In this document: positions 1-8,523 of the stretch, one piece after another | How the letters are laid out: every line of letters begins with the position of its first letter | Position numbering within the stretch: position 1 is the first letter of the stretch | NCBI GenBank assembly: GCA_022508745.1 | Contig: JAFLUP010000022.1 | Location: 1 to 34,229 of the forward strand | Origin: Oscillospiraceae bacterium | Lineage (GTDB): Bacteria > Bacillota > Clostridia > Oscillospirales > CAG-382 | Length of the DNA: 34,229 nucleotides | Direction of reading: 5' to 3' | Position numbers and translations under genes: made by a program | The notes under the pieces: generated by a model | Told to the model about the DNA's origin: nothing | Seen by the model: only the letters and a program-made list of their open reading frames with translations | Databases searched by the model: none

Positions 1-368
1 CCCTTGGGCAGGGATTCGATCTCCGTCAGGATGGTCGAACCCGTGGTGGTAAAGCCGGAAACCGTCTCGAACAGGGCGTCGATGTAGTTCGGAATGGTAG
101 CGGAAAAGATAAACGGCAAAGCGCCGAAGGCGGACATGAGCAGCCACGCCCCGCCCACGATGACGAAGCCTTCCTTGGCATAAATACGCTTGTCCTTCGG
201 CCGGAGCAGCTTCGCCGGGAGGGCGAAGGCCAGCAGCAGCAGAATGGTAAACACGAAGGGCAAAACCGATTCGCCGTAGATCAGCGCCGTCAGCATCGGC
301 ACGATCAGCAGCGCGGCCTCGATGAGCAGGATGGTACCTAACAGGTACCCTACCATACGTCGGTTCAT
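1..368 (-). CDS. trkH: Trk-type potassium uptake protein TrkH, N-terminal part (runs off window)
   Basis: The minus strand from 368 gives 122 residues of an open reading frame that continues past the window edge. Hydrophobic segments lie at about residues 5-25, 32-50 and 70-88, followed by a first pore loop with the SGFTTTGST signature of the TrkH/KtrB K+ channel subunit. TrkH forms the membrane pore and is gated by the TrkA ring in the cytoplasm. The ATG shares one base with the trkA stop codon (TAATG), so the two genes are translationally coupled. The C-terminal three quarters of the usual ~480 residues are not visible, so intactness cannot be judged. Confidence 0.9.
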   Translation of the reverse strand, partial: MNRRMVGYLLGTILLIEAALLIVPMLTALIYGESVLPFVFTILLLLAFALPAKLLRPKDKRIYAKEGFVIVGGAWLLMSAFGALPFIFSATIPNYIDALFETVSGFTTTGSTILTEIESLPK

Positions 369-1720
369 TACGCGAGAATATCTTTGATCCCGTGGATCCG
401 TTCGCCGGTGACGACGATGACCGTGTCGCCGTTGCTGATGACGTCGTCGCCGGTCGGGATGAGGATCTTTTCGTGATGGACGATGCAGGCGATGAGGACG
501 CCTCGCCGGAAGTGCAGCTTCTTGAGGGGCTGCCCTGTCAGGCCCTTGATGTCCTCTTTGATGATGAATTCCGACGCTTCCACCTGCCCGGAAAGCAGTT
601 TATGCAGGGATTCGATCTCGGAACCGCGGACGCTGGTCATGGAGCGGACGAACCGCAAAATCTGCGTCGCCGTAGAAGAACGGGGGGACACGATGCTCTC
701 CAACCCCACGCCCTTGAAGAAATCCACGTAGGACATGGCGCGGATGAGAGTAATGGCCTTGCCCACGCCGCGGGTCTTGGCGTACATGGAGACGATGGCG
801 TTCTCCTCGTCCACGTCGGAGAGGGCGAGGATGGCGTCGCAGCGGTTCAGCCCTTCCTCCTCCAGCAGTTCCTGCCGGGTGCCGTTGCCGTGGATGACCG
901 TGCAGTCGTACTGCTCGGCAAGCTCCTCGCAAAGCGCCGGATCCTTCTCGATGACGGTGGAGTTGATCCGCGCCCGCTGGAGCAGCGCTTCCAGATAGTA
1001 GGTGATGCGCCCGCCGCCCACGATGAGGATGTTCTTGACCGGTTTCTTACGGGCGCCCAAAGCGGCAAAGAAGCCGGTGGTCTCCTCGTCCGGCACGGTA
1101 ACGCAGATCAGGTCCTCCGCCTGGATACTGAAGTTACCGGAGGGGATGATGGCCTGTTCTCCCCGCAGGACGCCGCAGACCACGAAGCGGATATTCAACT
1201 TGGAACGCAAGTCGTTGAGGGTGACGCCGCAGATGGGGGAATCCGCTGGGACCCGGAACTCCGCGATCTCCACTCTGCCGCGGCAGAGGGCGTTGATCTT
1301 GGCGGCGGCGGGGAAGCGCAGCATACGGTAGGCTTCCCTGGCGACGGCGAGCTCGGGATTGATGGTCATGGACAGGCTCATCTCGTTACGCATAAGCTGC
1401 ATCAGCCCGGAATACTCCGGGTTGCGGACTCTGGCGATGGTGTGCCCGGTCCCCAGCTTTTTCGCCGCGGCGCAGCAGAGGATGTTGATCTCGTCGCTGG
1501 AGGTAACGGCGATGAGCAGCTCCGCCTTCTCCGCCCCCGCTTTGCGCAGGACGGCCACGTCCGCTCCGTTCCCTTCCACGCTGAACACGTCGCAGACGTT
1601 GGTGATCTCGCTGAGGGCGCCCGGATCCTTATCCACCACCGTAATGTTATGTTTTTCCGTCGCCAGCTGCGAGCAGATGGCGGCCCCGACGGTCCCGCCG
1701 CCGATGATGACGATATCCAT
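368..1720 (-). CDS. trkA: Trk potassium channel regulatory subunit TrkA
   Basis: The 450-residue product has the classic duplicated layout of TrkA: a first RCK N-domain with GGGTVG (residues 7-12) and an acidic residue in VVDKD (about 30) that would hold NAD(H), a TrkA-C domain, then a second RCK domain starting near residue 231 (LIVGGGRIT, VIEKD) and a second TrkA-C domain. It forms the cytosolic ring that gates TrkH. The length is normal for full TrkA rather than the half-size KtrA. A GGGAGG ribosome site precedes the ATG by about a dozen bases. The gene is transcribed with trkH from the promoter at 1769-1797. Confidence 0.93.
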   Translation of the reverse strand: MDIVIIGGGTVGAAICSQLATEKHNITVVDKDPGALSEITNVCDVFSVEGNGADVAVLRKAGAEKAELLIAVTSSDEINILCCAAAKKLGTGHTIARVRNPEYSGLMQLMRNEMSLSMTINPELAVAREAYRMLRFPAAAKINALCRGRVEIAEFRVPADSPICGVTLNDLRSKLNIRFVVCGVLRGEQAIIPSGNFSIQAEDLICVTVPDEETTGFFAALGARKKPVKNILIVGGGRITYYLEALLQRARINSTVIEKDPALCEELAEQYDCTVIHGNGTRQELLEEEGLNRCDAILALSDVDEENAIVSMYAKTRGVGKAITLIRAMSYVDFFKGVGLESIVSPRSSTATQILRFVRSMTSVRGSEIESLHKLLSGQVEASEFIIKEDIKGLTGQPLKKLHFRRGVLIACIVHHEKILIPTGDDVISNGDTVIVVTGERIHGIKDILA

Positions 1721-1768
1721 TCCCTGTTTTTTCCTCCCGTGCAGGAAAATTTTCTATGGTTTCATGAT

Positions 1769-1797
1769 ATTGTAACATATTTCTCCGAAAATTGCAA
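1769..1797 (-). promoter_or_regulatory. Promoter of trkA-trkH
   Basis: Read on the minus strand, TTGCAA (1797-1792) is followed after exactly 17 bases by TACAAT (1774-1769). The predicted start of transcription is about 40 bases before the trkA ATG. It lies back to back with the promoter at 1856. Confidence 0.75.
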
Positions 1798-1855
1798 GGG
1801 GGAACCTGCGTCGAAATACGGGATCTGTTTTTTTCTTCACTCAACGAACAATTTA

Positions 1856-1884
1856 TTGACATTCACGCAAAAATCTGATATACT
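1856..1884 (+). promoter_or_regulatory. Promoter of the orphan membrane protein gene at 2037
   Basis: TTGACA (1856-1861), a 17-base spacer and TATACT (1879-1884) make a near-consensus sigma-A promoter. It leaves an unusually long leader of about 145 bases before the ATG at 2037. The leader contains a small hairpin (TTCCCC, loop CTC, GGGGAA at 1984-1998) but no riboswitch that I recognise. Confidence 0.8.
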
Positions 1885-2036
1885 GTGCATCGAAAAGGAA
1901 GAATCGGCTTTGAAGAACGCAGGAAAAAGAGTTGCGCCGGCGTGTTCAGCCCCCGTTTGTTCCTTGATGCACAAAGCGCGTCATTCCCCCTCGGGGAAAA
2001 CCGTCACACACGAAAAGAAAGGTATGATTTTTAACG

Positions 2037-2744
2037 ATGCAAATGGATTACAAACGAAACACCCGGTACTTCACCGGCGCGACCATGGGAAAGCTGTCTA
2101 CCATCTGCTGGATCGTGGCGATCGCCTGTGCCGTGCTGCTGTTCCTGCGGATCTGGTGGGTATACTGGCTCGCCGGCATGGTAGGGTTGACCTCGGTCAT
2201 CTGCGCCATCGTGTTCAGCACCCATTCCGTGAGCGACAGCGAGTACGATGGCACCTGCAACGGTCTGAACAAGGCGTTCCGCACCCGGCTGACGGAATTC
2301 ATCAACGCAGAGCTGAACAAAAACAACGGGCGCGGAAAGGCGCCGGTGGCGGTGGATGAAGAAAAGATCCGCTACTCCCACAGCTTCCTGTACGGAAACG
2401 ATACCCTCATGCGCGTGGGGCAGGACGGTCGCCGCAGGACCGGAAGACTCTCCTTCACGGCATATTATCTGGATAAGACCCGCCTGTTTGTGGGGTACGA
2501 GATGTTCGGATTGGTCTCGGAAGCCCACGAGGAAACGTTCGGCGTGTATCCCTTCGAGAGCATCGAATCCATCGAGGCGTTCCGCCCGGAGGGGCTCAGC
2601 CCGTTGGCGGATTACAGCCGCGTAAGCATCAAGCTCAAGGAGAAGAAAACCCCCATCGAGTTCTGGCGCGCCAACGACGCAGAGCTGGATGATCTGCTGG
2701 CAAGCGTCCGCTCTCACCTGACCTCCGAACCGACGGAGGAATAA
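2037..2744 (+). CDS. Hypothetical membrane protein with cytosolic domain
   Basis: I do not recognise the family. The 235-residue product has two closely spaced transmembrane segments near residues 19-36 and 38-60 (rich in Ile, Val, Trp), then a soluble region of about 175 residues. The end of the soluble part alternates strands and closes with an amphipathic helix (DAELDDLLASVRS), which resembles the shape of bacterial PH-like domains; this is a guess from the pattern. A second in-frame ATG follows two codons later. The gene stands alone between its own promoter (1856) and terminator (2763), so context gives no function. Confidence 0.75.
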   Translation: MQMDYKRNTRYFTGATMGKLSTICWIVAIACAVLLFLRIWWVYWLAGMVGLTSVICAIVFSTHSVSDSEYDGTCNGLNKAFRTRLTEFINAELNKNNGRGKAPVAVDEEKIRYSHSFLYGNDTLMRVGQDGRRRTGRLSFTAYYLDKTRLFVGYEMFGLVSEAHEETFGVYPFESIESIEAFRPEGLSPLADYSRVSIKLKEKKTPIEFWRANDAELDDLLASVRSHLTSEPTEE

Positions 2745-2762
2745 TTCCAACCGCAAAACCGT

Positions 2763-2803
2763 GCCTGTCCGGGAAACTTCGTTTCCTGACAGGCGCGTTT
2801 TTT
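2763..2803 (+). terminator. Rho-independent terminator after the 2037 gene
   Basis: GCCTGTC and GACAGGC form the base of a hairpin extended by GGGAAAC/GTTTCCT around a TTC loop, with one bulged base, followed by GCG and a run of six T. The next promoter's -35 box starts directly after it. Confidence 0.88.
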
Positions 2804-2804
2804 A

Positions 2805-2833
2805 TTGACACGGAGGGAAAAGTATGCTATGAT
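2805..2833 (+). promoter_or_regulatory. Promoter of the acyltransferase-ligase-nadK-nfnAB unit
   Basis: TTGACA (2805-2810), a 17-base spacer and TATGAT (2828-2833). No other clear promoter or terminator is visible between here and the terminator at 8524, so five genes probably share it. Confidence 0.8.
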
Positions 2834-2881
2834 ATAGGTTGTATTATTTTATCATTGTGGATTTTCGGGGAGGAGAAGCGC

Positions 2882-3694
2882 ATGGAACAGCGCGCAGGCA
2901 AATGGGGAAACCGCGCAAAAGAGCTGGATCTGCTGCGGGGTGCGGCGGTCGTGCTGATGATCGTGGACCACTTCTTCTTTGACCTCTGGGGGCTGCTGCC
3001 GGATCTGTTTGCCGATTATCCCCGCGAGCTGAAAGACTTTGCCTATGGGTACTGGGGCTGGGACGTCCGTTTGATCCTGCGTCCGTTGGTGCTGTTCATT
3101 TTCTTTGCGCTCACCGGCATTTGCAGCTCCTTTTCCCGGAACAATCTGAAGCGGGGAGGCAAGCTGTTCGCCGTCGCCATGGTGCTGACCGGCGTCACCT
3201 TCTTTGCCGGATATCTGATGGAGAATCTGAATTTCGGCATCGCCTTCGGCGTACTGCACTGCATCGCCCTCTCCCTGCTTCTGGTGGGCATCATGGAAAA
3301 ACAGCAGGTGAACAAGTGGGCGTATCTGGATTTCGGCATCCTGCTGTGGGTCATTGCCATCGCCATCAATCTCATCGCCCAGCCGGTACAGGTCAGCTAC
3401 TACCGCGAACCCTTCTTCCCGCTGGTGGGGAAATCCATCATGGGATTCGTCCTGTGCGGCGGGGACAGCTTTGCGTTCCCGGAGGTCTGCGGGCAGATCT
3501 TCATCGGCGTATTTTTAGGCAAGCAGTTTTACGGTGAGCGGAAATCCCTGCTGAAAAGCCGCTACCGGAACCATCCTCTGACGTTTCTGGGCAGGCACAG
3601 CCTGTGGGTCTACTTCGCACATCAGCTCCTTCTGCCGCTGATCGCGGCGTTGGTGCTGCTGTCCATGGGATACACCCTTTCCCTTCCCTTTTAA
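2882..3694 (+). CDS. HGSNAT/DUF1624-type membrane acyltransferase
   Basis: The 270-residue protein opens with RAKELDLLRGAAVVLMIVDH, the motif of the heparan-alpha-glucosaminide N-acetyltransferase-like (DUF1624) family: an Arg-Gly at the first membrane segment and a His (about residue 30) at its end. About seven hydrophobic segments follow. Family members are thought to move acetyl or acyl groups onto sugars across the membrane; the bacterial substrate is unknown. I chose the ATG at 2882 because GGGGAGGAG lies just upstream; a TTG at 2855 is in frame but has no ribosome site. It is first in an operon whose next gene activates an acyl group, which may supply it. That pairing is inference. Confidence 0.8.
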   Translation: MEQRAGKWGNRAKELDLLRGAAVVLMIVDHFFFDLWGLLPDLFADYPRELKDFAYGYWGWDVRLILRPLVLFIFFALTGICSSFSRNNLKRGGKLFAVAMVLTGVTFFAGYLMENLNFGIAFGVLHCIALSLLLVGIMEKQQVNKWAYLDFGILLWVIAIAINLIAQPVQVSYYREPFFPLVGKSIMGFVLCGGDSFAFPEVCGQIFIGVFLGKQFYGERKSLLKSRYRNHPLTFLGRHSLWVYFAHQLLLPLIAALVLLSMGYTLSLPF

Positions 3695-3723
3695 TTTCTT
3701 CCACATCGAGGTGAACCGAATCC

Positions 3724-5337
3724 ATGGCGGAAAGCCTGTACGCATGTCTGCTGAAAAACCAAAACAGCCCCTCTCCCGCGCTTTACTATGAAAAAAAGCG
3801 CATCTCCTACCCGGAGGTTATCCGCCGCGTAGGACAGCTCGTCGGATACTTCCGCTCTCTGGGAGTCAAGCAGGGGGATACCGTTACCGTTTCCCTGCCG
3901 AACATCCCGGTCTGCGTCTATACGTTATACGCGCTCAACGCCATCGGCGTCGTGCAGAACATCATCCATCCCCTCTCCCCCGTGCCGGAGATCCTCCGCA
4001 CTGCGGAGGAGACGGACAGCGCACTGGTGATCCTGCTTTCCACCGCCTACAAGGGGAATGAAGCGGTCTTCCGGGACAGCGGGCGCTCCTTCGCCTTCGC
4101 CAACCCCATGTACGACCATTCCCTCCGGATGCGGGTGCTTTGCAAGATGAAATACGGCAAAGTGCCGGAGACCGACCGTCTGCACGATCTGGACCGCTTC
4201 CGCCGGGAGGAGGTCTGCGACCGTATCACGCCGCTGGACAGCGCTTCCCCCTCCATCCTGTTACATTCCGGAGGCACCACCGGGACGCCAAAGACCATCG
4301 AGCTTTCCGACGACTCCGTCAACCATCTGGTGGCAAAGGCGGACGATCTGCTGCCCAACGGGATAAAAAACCGCTCCATGCTGGCGGTTCTGCCCGCGTT
4401 TCACGGTTTCGGGCTGGGAATGGGCATCCACGCCCCCATCTACTGGGGGGAAACCTGCGCGCTGATGACCCAGTTCAGCCTGAAAAAGACGGTGCGCTGG
4501 ATCAACGAGGGCAAAATCAACTTCATCATCGGCGTTCCCCTGCTTTATCAAAAGCTGATGAAGGAACCGTCCTTCCTTTCCGCAAATCTGCAAGCGCTGG
4601 AATGTGCCTTCATCGGCGGGGACAACGTCCCCCAGAGCCTCATCGCTTCCTTCAACCGGCTCATGGAGGAAAAGGGTTCCCTTTGCCGGATGCTGGAAGG
4701 CTACGGGCTGACGGAAACGGTGACGGTCTGCAGCGTCAACACCCACAAGGACTTCCGGGCGGAATCGGTGGGGAAACCCCTGCGGGGCATCGAATTCACC
4801 GTCCGGGACGAGGAAGAAACCTGCCTGCCCGCCGGAACGGTGGGGGAAGTCTATATCACCGGGGACACCCTGATGAACGGCTACCGACGGGATCCGGACG
4901 CCACCGCCCGCACCGTCCGAAGCATAGACGGCAAGAACTGGATCCGCACCGGCGATCTGGGCTATCTGGACGGGGACGGCTACCTGTTCCTGAAAGGGCG
5001 CAAGAAGCGGGTATTCAAGGTGGCGGGGATCAACGTCTATCCCGCCGAGGTGGAACGCATCGCCACGGATATGCAGGAAGACATCTACGACGCGGCGTTC
5101 CTGCTGTTTGAAACGCCCAAGCCCCATACGGTGCTGTTCCTGGTGCGGAACAAGAACTCCGCCCGGAGCGAGGAGGAGATCCGCACCCTCCTGCGCACTG
5201 CGCTGGAGGAACGGCTTTTGAAGTACAGCCTCCCCCGGCAGATCGTATTTCTGGAAACCTTCCCGAAAACCGCCGTCGGCAAGACCGATCACAAGGCGTT
5301 TTCGGACGTCCCATTGACGGAAGGAGAAATCACATGA
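3724..5337 (+). CDS. AMP-dependent acyl-CoA synthetase/ligase family enzyme
   Basis: The 537-residue protein has all core motifs of the ANL adenylating superfamily: the P-loop-like HSGGTTGTPK (about residues 181-190), YGLTE (327-331), the TGD motif (Asp about 411), the hinge region GRKKRVFKVAGINVYPAEVE, and a C-terminal catalytic Lys (about 520, in TAVGKTDH). It should activate a carboxylic acid as acyl-AMP and pass it to CoA or another thiol. The pocket cannot be read to a substrate by eye. The ribosome site GAGGTGA lies 10 bases before the ATG. The stop codon overlaps the next ATG (ATGA), so nadK is translationally coupled. No carrier protein or polyketide gene is nearby, so an acyl-CoA synthetase is more likely than a loading module. 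Confidence 0.88.
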   Translation: MAESLYACLLKNQNSPSPALYYEKKRISYPEVIRRVGQLVGYFRSLGVKQGDTVTVSLPNIPVCVYTLYALNAIGVVQNIIHPLSPVPEILRTAEETDSALVILLSTAYKGNEAVFRDSGRSFAFANPMYDHSLRMRVLCKMKYGKVPETDRLHDLDRFRREEVCDRITPLDSASPSILLHSGGTTGTPKTIELSDDSVNHLVAKADDLLPNGIKNRSMLAVLPAFHGFGLGMGIHAPIYWGETCALMTQFSLKKTVRWINEGKINFIIGVPLLYQKLMKEPSFLSANLQALECAFIGGDNVPQSLIASFNRLMEEKGSLCRMLEGYGLTETVTVCSVNTHKDFRAESVGKPLRGIEFTVRDEEETCLPAGTVGEVYITGDTLMNGYRRDPDATARTVRSIDGKNWIRTGDLGYLDGDGYLFLKGRKKRVFKVAGINVYPAEVERIATDMQEDIYDAAFLLFETPKPHTVLFLVRNKNSARSEEEIRTLLRTALEERLLKYSLPRQIVFLETFPKTAVGKTDHKAFSDVPLTEGEIT

Positions 5338-6200
5338 ATGTTCTTCTCATCCCCCACCCCTTCCGGGGGGAGGCGGCGGCATTTTCCGCCCGCATCGCGC
5401 AAGTTCTGGAGGAGCGCGGGCATACCGTCTGCGCCCTGCCGGAAAGCCTTCCTGCGCTGCGGCAGGCAGGCGTTTCCCCACTTCCCTTCGCAGGAAACGC
5501 GAATCTGGCGGCGGTCATCGGGGGGGACGGCACGGTGCTGCACAGCGTCCGTTCCCTGCTGGCGCACGACCTGCCCATCTGGGCGGTGAACTACGGGCAC
5601 ATCGGCTATCTGACCGACTGCGAGCCGGAAAACGCTTTCGACGCACTGCAAAACATCCTCGCCGGGAATTGCCAGACGGAAACGCGCATCCTGCTGGAGG
5701 GGGAGATTGAAGGTCCCTCCGGGCAGAACGCCCGCTTTACGGCGCTCAACGAGGCGGTGATCCACCGTTCGGCGCTCTCCCGTGCGCTGAAATTGGAGCT
5801 GTCCGTCAATCACAGCCCGCTGCAGACCTTCTCCGCGGACGGACTGATCGTGGCGACTCCCACGGGATCGACGGCGTATAACCTTTCCGCCGGGGGACCG
5901 ATCCTCATGCCGGGCTCCGAAAATCTGGTGATCACGCCGGTCTGCCCGTATATGCTGGGGGGCAGCTCCATCGTTGTTTCCGGAAACGACACGGTGGGCG
6001 TTCGGGTGTCCCTGCCCCCTCCGGAAGAGGACGGATCCGACAGGCTCCCCATGATCGTGGTGGACGGATGCGAGAAGATCGCCCTCCGCGGCGGGGAACA
6101 CATCACGGTTCGCCGGTCGGAAACCGTCGTGCGGCTGGTCAGAACTCGGCAGGACAGCTTCTACCGCACGTTACAGAAGAAATTGGCTCAAAATTTATAG
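5334..6200 (+). CDS. nadK: NAD kinase
   Basis: The 288-residue protein carries the NAD kinase signatures: GGDGTVLHS (GGDG at residues 63-66, with the catalytic Asp at 65), NYGHIGYLTD (86-95), the NE pair (139-140) and TPTGSTAYNLSAGGP (about 175-189). It phosphorylates NAD to NADP with ATP or polyphosphate in the cytoplasm. Length is normal. It starts inside the stop of the ligase gene (ATGA overlap) and is followed 18 bases later by nfnA. Placement next to NfnAB puts synthesis and reduction of NADP in one transcript. Confidence 0.95.
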   Translation: MNVLLIPHPFRGEAAAFSARIAQVLEERGHTVCALPESLPALRQAGVSPLPFAGNANLAAVIGGDGTVLHSVRSLLAHDLPIWAVNYGHIGYLTDCEPENAFDALQNILAGNCQTETRILLEGEIEGPSGQNARFTALNEAVIHRSALSRALKLELSVNHSPLQTFSADGLIVATPTGSTAYNLSAGGPILMPGSENLVITPVCPYMLGGSSIVVSGNDTVGVRVSLPPPEEDGSDRLPMIVVDGCEKIALRGGEHITVRRSETVVRLVRTRQDSFYRTLQKKLAQNL

Positions 6201-6218
6201 ATCATTGAGAGGTTACGT

Positions 6219-7073
6219 ATGTATCGCATTGTTTCCAAAACACCCTTGAACCCCACGGTGACGCGCATGGAGATCGAAGCGCCCTTCGTGGCGCGGAAAG
6301 CGCTGCCGGGGCAGTTCATCATCCTGCGGGTGGACGAAAACGGGGAACGCATCCCCCTGACCGTCGCCGGTTACGACCGGGAAAAAGGCACCGTGGAGAT
6401 CATTTTCCAGATCGTCGGCGCCACCACCGAAGCGCTCAACCATAAGGAAGCGGGGGATTCCATTCAGGATTTCGTCGGTCCGCTGGGGTTGCCCACAAAA
6501 ATCGAGGGGCTGAAAAAGGTCTGCATCGTAGGCGGCGGCGTGGGGTGCGCCATCGCGCTGCCCATCGCCCGTGCGCTGCACGAAGCGGGGGCGGAGGTCA
6601 CCTCCGTCATCGGCTTCCGGAGCAAGGATCTGCTGATTTTGGAGGACGAATTCCGCGCCTCCTCCGACCGGCTATTCGTCATGACCGACGACGGCTCCTA
6701 CGGGGAGAAAGGGAACGTCTGCGTCCCGCTGAACCGTCTGTTTGAACAGGGAGAGACCTTTGACGAGATCATCACCATCGGTCCGCTGATCATGATGAAA
6801 TTCGTGGTGGAAGCCGCGCGTCCCACGGGCATCCCCTGCACGGTCTCCATGAACCCCATCATGATCGACGGCACGGGCATGTGCGGCGGATGCCGCCTGA
6901 CCTTACACCGGGACGGAAAAAATGTCACGCAGTTCGCCTGCGTGGACGGTCCGGATTTCAACGGCTACGAGGTGGACTTCGACGAAGCCATGGCCCGTGG
7001 CAGTATGTACCGCGATTTCGAGCGGCGCGCCCACGAGAAGCTCTGCAATCTCTACCGCGCAAGCGAGGAATAA
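6219..7073 (+). CDS. nfnA: NADH-dependent ferredoxin:NADP+ oxidoreductase subunit A (NfnA)
   Basis: The 284-residue protein has the ferredoxin reductase layout: an FAD-binding barrel (residues 1-95), an NAD-binding Rossmann region (KVCIVGGGVGCAIALPIA, about 106-123), and a C-terminal [2Fe-2S] site with Cys at about 222, 225 and 241 preceded by Asp 217 (IDGTGMCGGC). An Asp plus three Cys matches what I recall for the cluster of NfnA; DHODH PyrK proteins have four Cys. No pyrD lies next to it and nfnB follows at once, so the Nfn role is favoured over PyrK. NfnAB couples NADH and reduced ferredoxin to NADP+ reduction by flavin-based electron bifurcation. Confidence 0.88.
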   Translation: MYRIVSKTPLNPTVTRMEIEAPFVARKALPGQFIILRVDENGERIPLTVAGYDREKGTVEIIFQIVGATTEALNHKEAGDSIQDFVGPLGLPTKIEGLKKVCIVGGGVGCAIALPIARALHEAGAEVTSVIGFRSKDLLILEDEFRASSDRLFVMTDDGSYGEKGNVCVPLNRLFEQGETFDEIITIGPLIMMKFVVEAARPTGIPCTVSMNPIMIDGTGMCGGCRLTLHRDGKNVTQFACVDGPDFNGYEVDFDEAMARGSMYRDFERRAHEKLCNLYRASEE

Positions 7074-7086
7074 GGGAGGAAACACC

Positions 7087-8505
7087 ATGTCAAAACCGAA
7101 TTTATCACTCCAAAAGAATCCCATGCCCTCGCAGGCGCCGGAGGTACGTGCGCACAACTTTTTAGAGGTCGCCACCGGCTATGAGGAAGCCACCGCCGTG
7201 GACGAGGCGCTGCGCTGCCTGAACTGCAAGAATATGCCCTGCGTCTCCGGCTGCCCGGTGAACGTGGAGATCCCCGCGTTCATCGCCCGCATCAAGGAAG
7301 GGGACTTCGAGGGAGCGTATCAGATCATCAGCCGCACCTCTTCCCTGCCCGCCGTCTGCGGGCGCGTCTGCCCGCAGGAGACCCAGTGCGAGGCGAAGTG
7401 TGTCCGGGGCGTCAAGGGCGAACCGGTGGGCATCGGCCGTCTGGAGCGCTTCGTGGCGGATTGGCACAATCTGCACAGCGAGGAAGCGCCGGTTGCGCCG
7501 GCTCCCAACGGGCACAAGGTCGCCGTCGTGGGCTCCGGCCCCTCCGGGCTGACCTGTGCAGGGGATCTGGCGAGGAAGGGCTATCAGGTCACGGTCTTTG
7601 AAGCGCTGCACACCGCCGGAGGCGTGCTGGTCTACGGGATCCCGGAGTTCCGGCTCCCGAAGGCCATCGTGCAGAAGGAAGTGGATCAACTTTCCGCGCT
7701 GGGGGTGGACGTCCGAACCAATATGGTCATCGGCAAGACGCTGACCGTGGATGAGCTGTTCGAAATGGACTACGAGGCGGTGTTCATCGGCTCCGGCGCG
7801 GGGCTGCCCAACTTCATGGGGATCCCGGGGGAAAGTCTCAAAGGTGTGTATTCCGCCAACGAGTTCCTCACCCGCAGCAACCTGATGAAAGCTTATGAAG
7901 AAGATCCTGTCACCCCCATCCGCAAGGGAGGCAACGTCGCCGTCGTGGGCGGAGGCAACGTGGCGATGGACGCTGCCCGCACGGCGCTCCGTCTGGGTGC
8001 GGAGAAGGTGTACATCGTTTACCGCCGCTCCATGGAGGAGCTTCCCGCCCGGAAGGAGGAAGTGGAGCACGCCATCGAAGAGGGCATCGAGTTCCTGCTG
8101 CTCAACAACCCGGTGGAGGTGTTGGGGTACGAAAACCCGGAGGACAGGCGCGATCCGATGAACGGTTGCGTCACGGGGTTGAAGTGCATCCGTATGGAGC
8201 TTGGTGAGCCGGACGAAAGGGGTCGCCGCCGTCCCGTCCCCGTGGAGGGCAGCGAGTTCGTGCTGGACGTGGAGACGGTCATCATCGCCATCGGCACGTC
8301 GCCCAACCCCCTCATCAAATCCACCACCGCGGGACTTGAAGTCAACAAGCGGGGGGGTATCATCGTCGAGGAGGACACCGGCGCCACCTCCCGGGAGGGA
8401 ATCTACGCCGGCGGCGACGCGGTAACGGGCGCCGCTACCGTCATTTCCGCCATGGGCGCAGGCAAGCTGGCAGCAAAGGCCATCGACGAATATCTGCATC
8501 CGTGA
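7087..8505 (+). CDS. nfnB: NADH-dependent ferredoxin:NADP+ oxidoreductase subunit B (NfnB), glutamate synthase small-subunit like
   Basis: The 472-residue protein begins with two ferredoxin-like [4Fe-4S] motifs (Cys 44, 47, 52, 56 and Cys 91, 95, 101, 105), then an FAD Rossmann fold (VAVVGSGPSGLTCAGDLA, about 145) and an NADP-binding fold (VAVVGGGNVAMDAARTALRLG), closing with GIYAGGDAVTGAATVISAMGAGK. This is the GltD-like architecture of NfnB. The ATG at 7087 is set by GGGAGGA six bases upstream; the open frame extends further 5' inside nfnA but without support. No glutamate synthase large subunit (gltB) is present, so NfnB is preferred over GltD. A strong terminator follows at 8524. Confidence 0.9.
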   Translation: MSKPNLSLQKNPMPSQAPEVRAHNFLEVATGYEEATAVDEALRCLNCKNMPCVSGCPVNVEIPAFIARIKEGDFEGAYQIISRTSSLPAVCGRVCPQETQCEAKCVRGVKGEPVGIGRLERFVADWHNLHSEEAPVAPAPNGHKVAVVGSGPSGLTCAGDLARKGYQVTVFEALHTAGGVLVYGIPEFRLPKAIVQKEVDQLSALGVDVRTNMVIGKTLTVDELFEMDYEAVFIGSGAGLPNFMGIPGESLKGVYSANEFLTRSNLMKAYEEDPVTPIRKGGNVAVVGGGNVAMDAARTALRLGAEKVYIVYRRSMEELPARKEEVEHAIEEGIEFLLLNNPVEVLGYENPEDRRDPMNGCVTGLKCIRMELGEPDERGRRRPVPVEGSEFVLDVETVIIAIGTSPNPLIKSTTAGLEVNKRGGIIVEEDTGATSREGIYAGGDAVTGAATVISAMGAGKLAAKAIDEYLHP

Positions 8506-8523
8506 TTTCACGCCCATTGTATG

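Noticed and set aside
1885..2034. Possible 49-codon leader peptide starting with GTG
   Set aside because: The GTG directly abuts the -10 box, so it falls before or at the transcript start and cannot have a ribosome site; no internal start has one either.
392..2359. Long plus-strand open frame of 655 codons opposite trkA
   Set aside because: It lies antisense to trkA, has low-complexity Asp/Gly/His/Arg-rich sequence typical of GC-rich shadow frames, and runs through two promoters.
6219..7073. Dihydroorotate dehydrogenase electron-transfer subunit PyrK
   Set aside because: No pyrD or other pyrimidine gene is adjacent, the cluster has three Cys plus Asp, and an NfnB-like gene follows directly.
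6922..7086. 5' extension of nfnB into nfnA
   Set aside because: The clear GGGAGGA site and ATG at 7087 and family length fix the start; the extension has nfnA shadow composition.
7162..8517. Minus-strand open frame of 451 codons opposite nfnB
   Set aside because: Antisense shadow; it would cross the nfnB motifs and has no recognisable domain.
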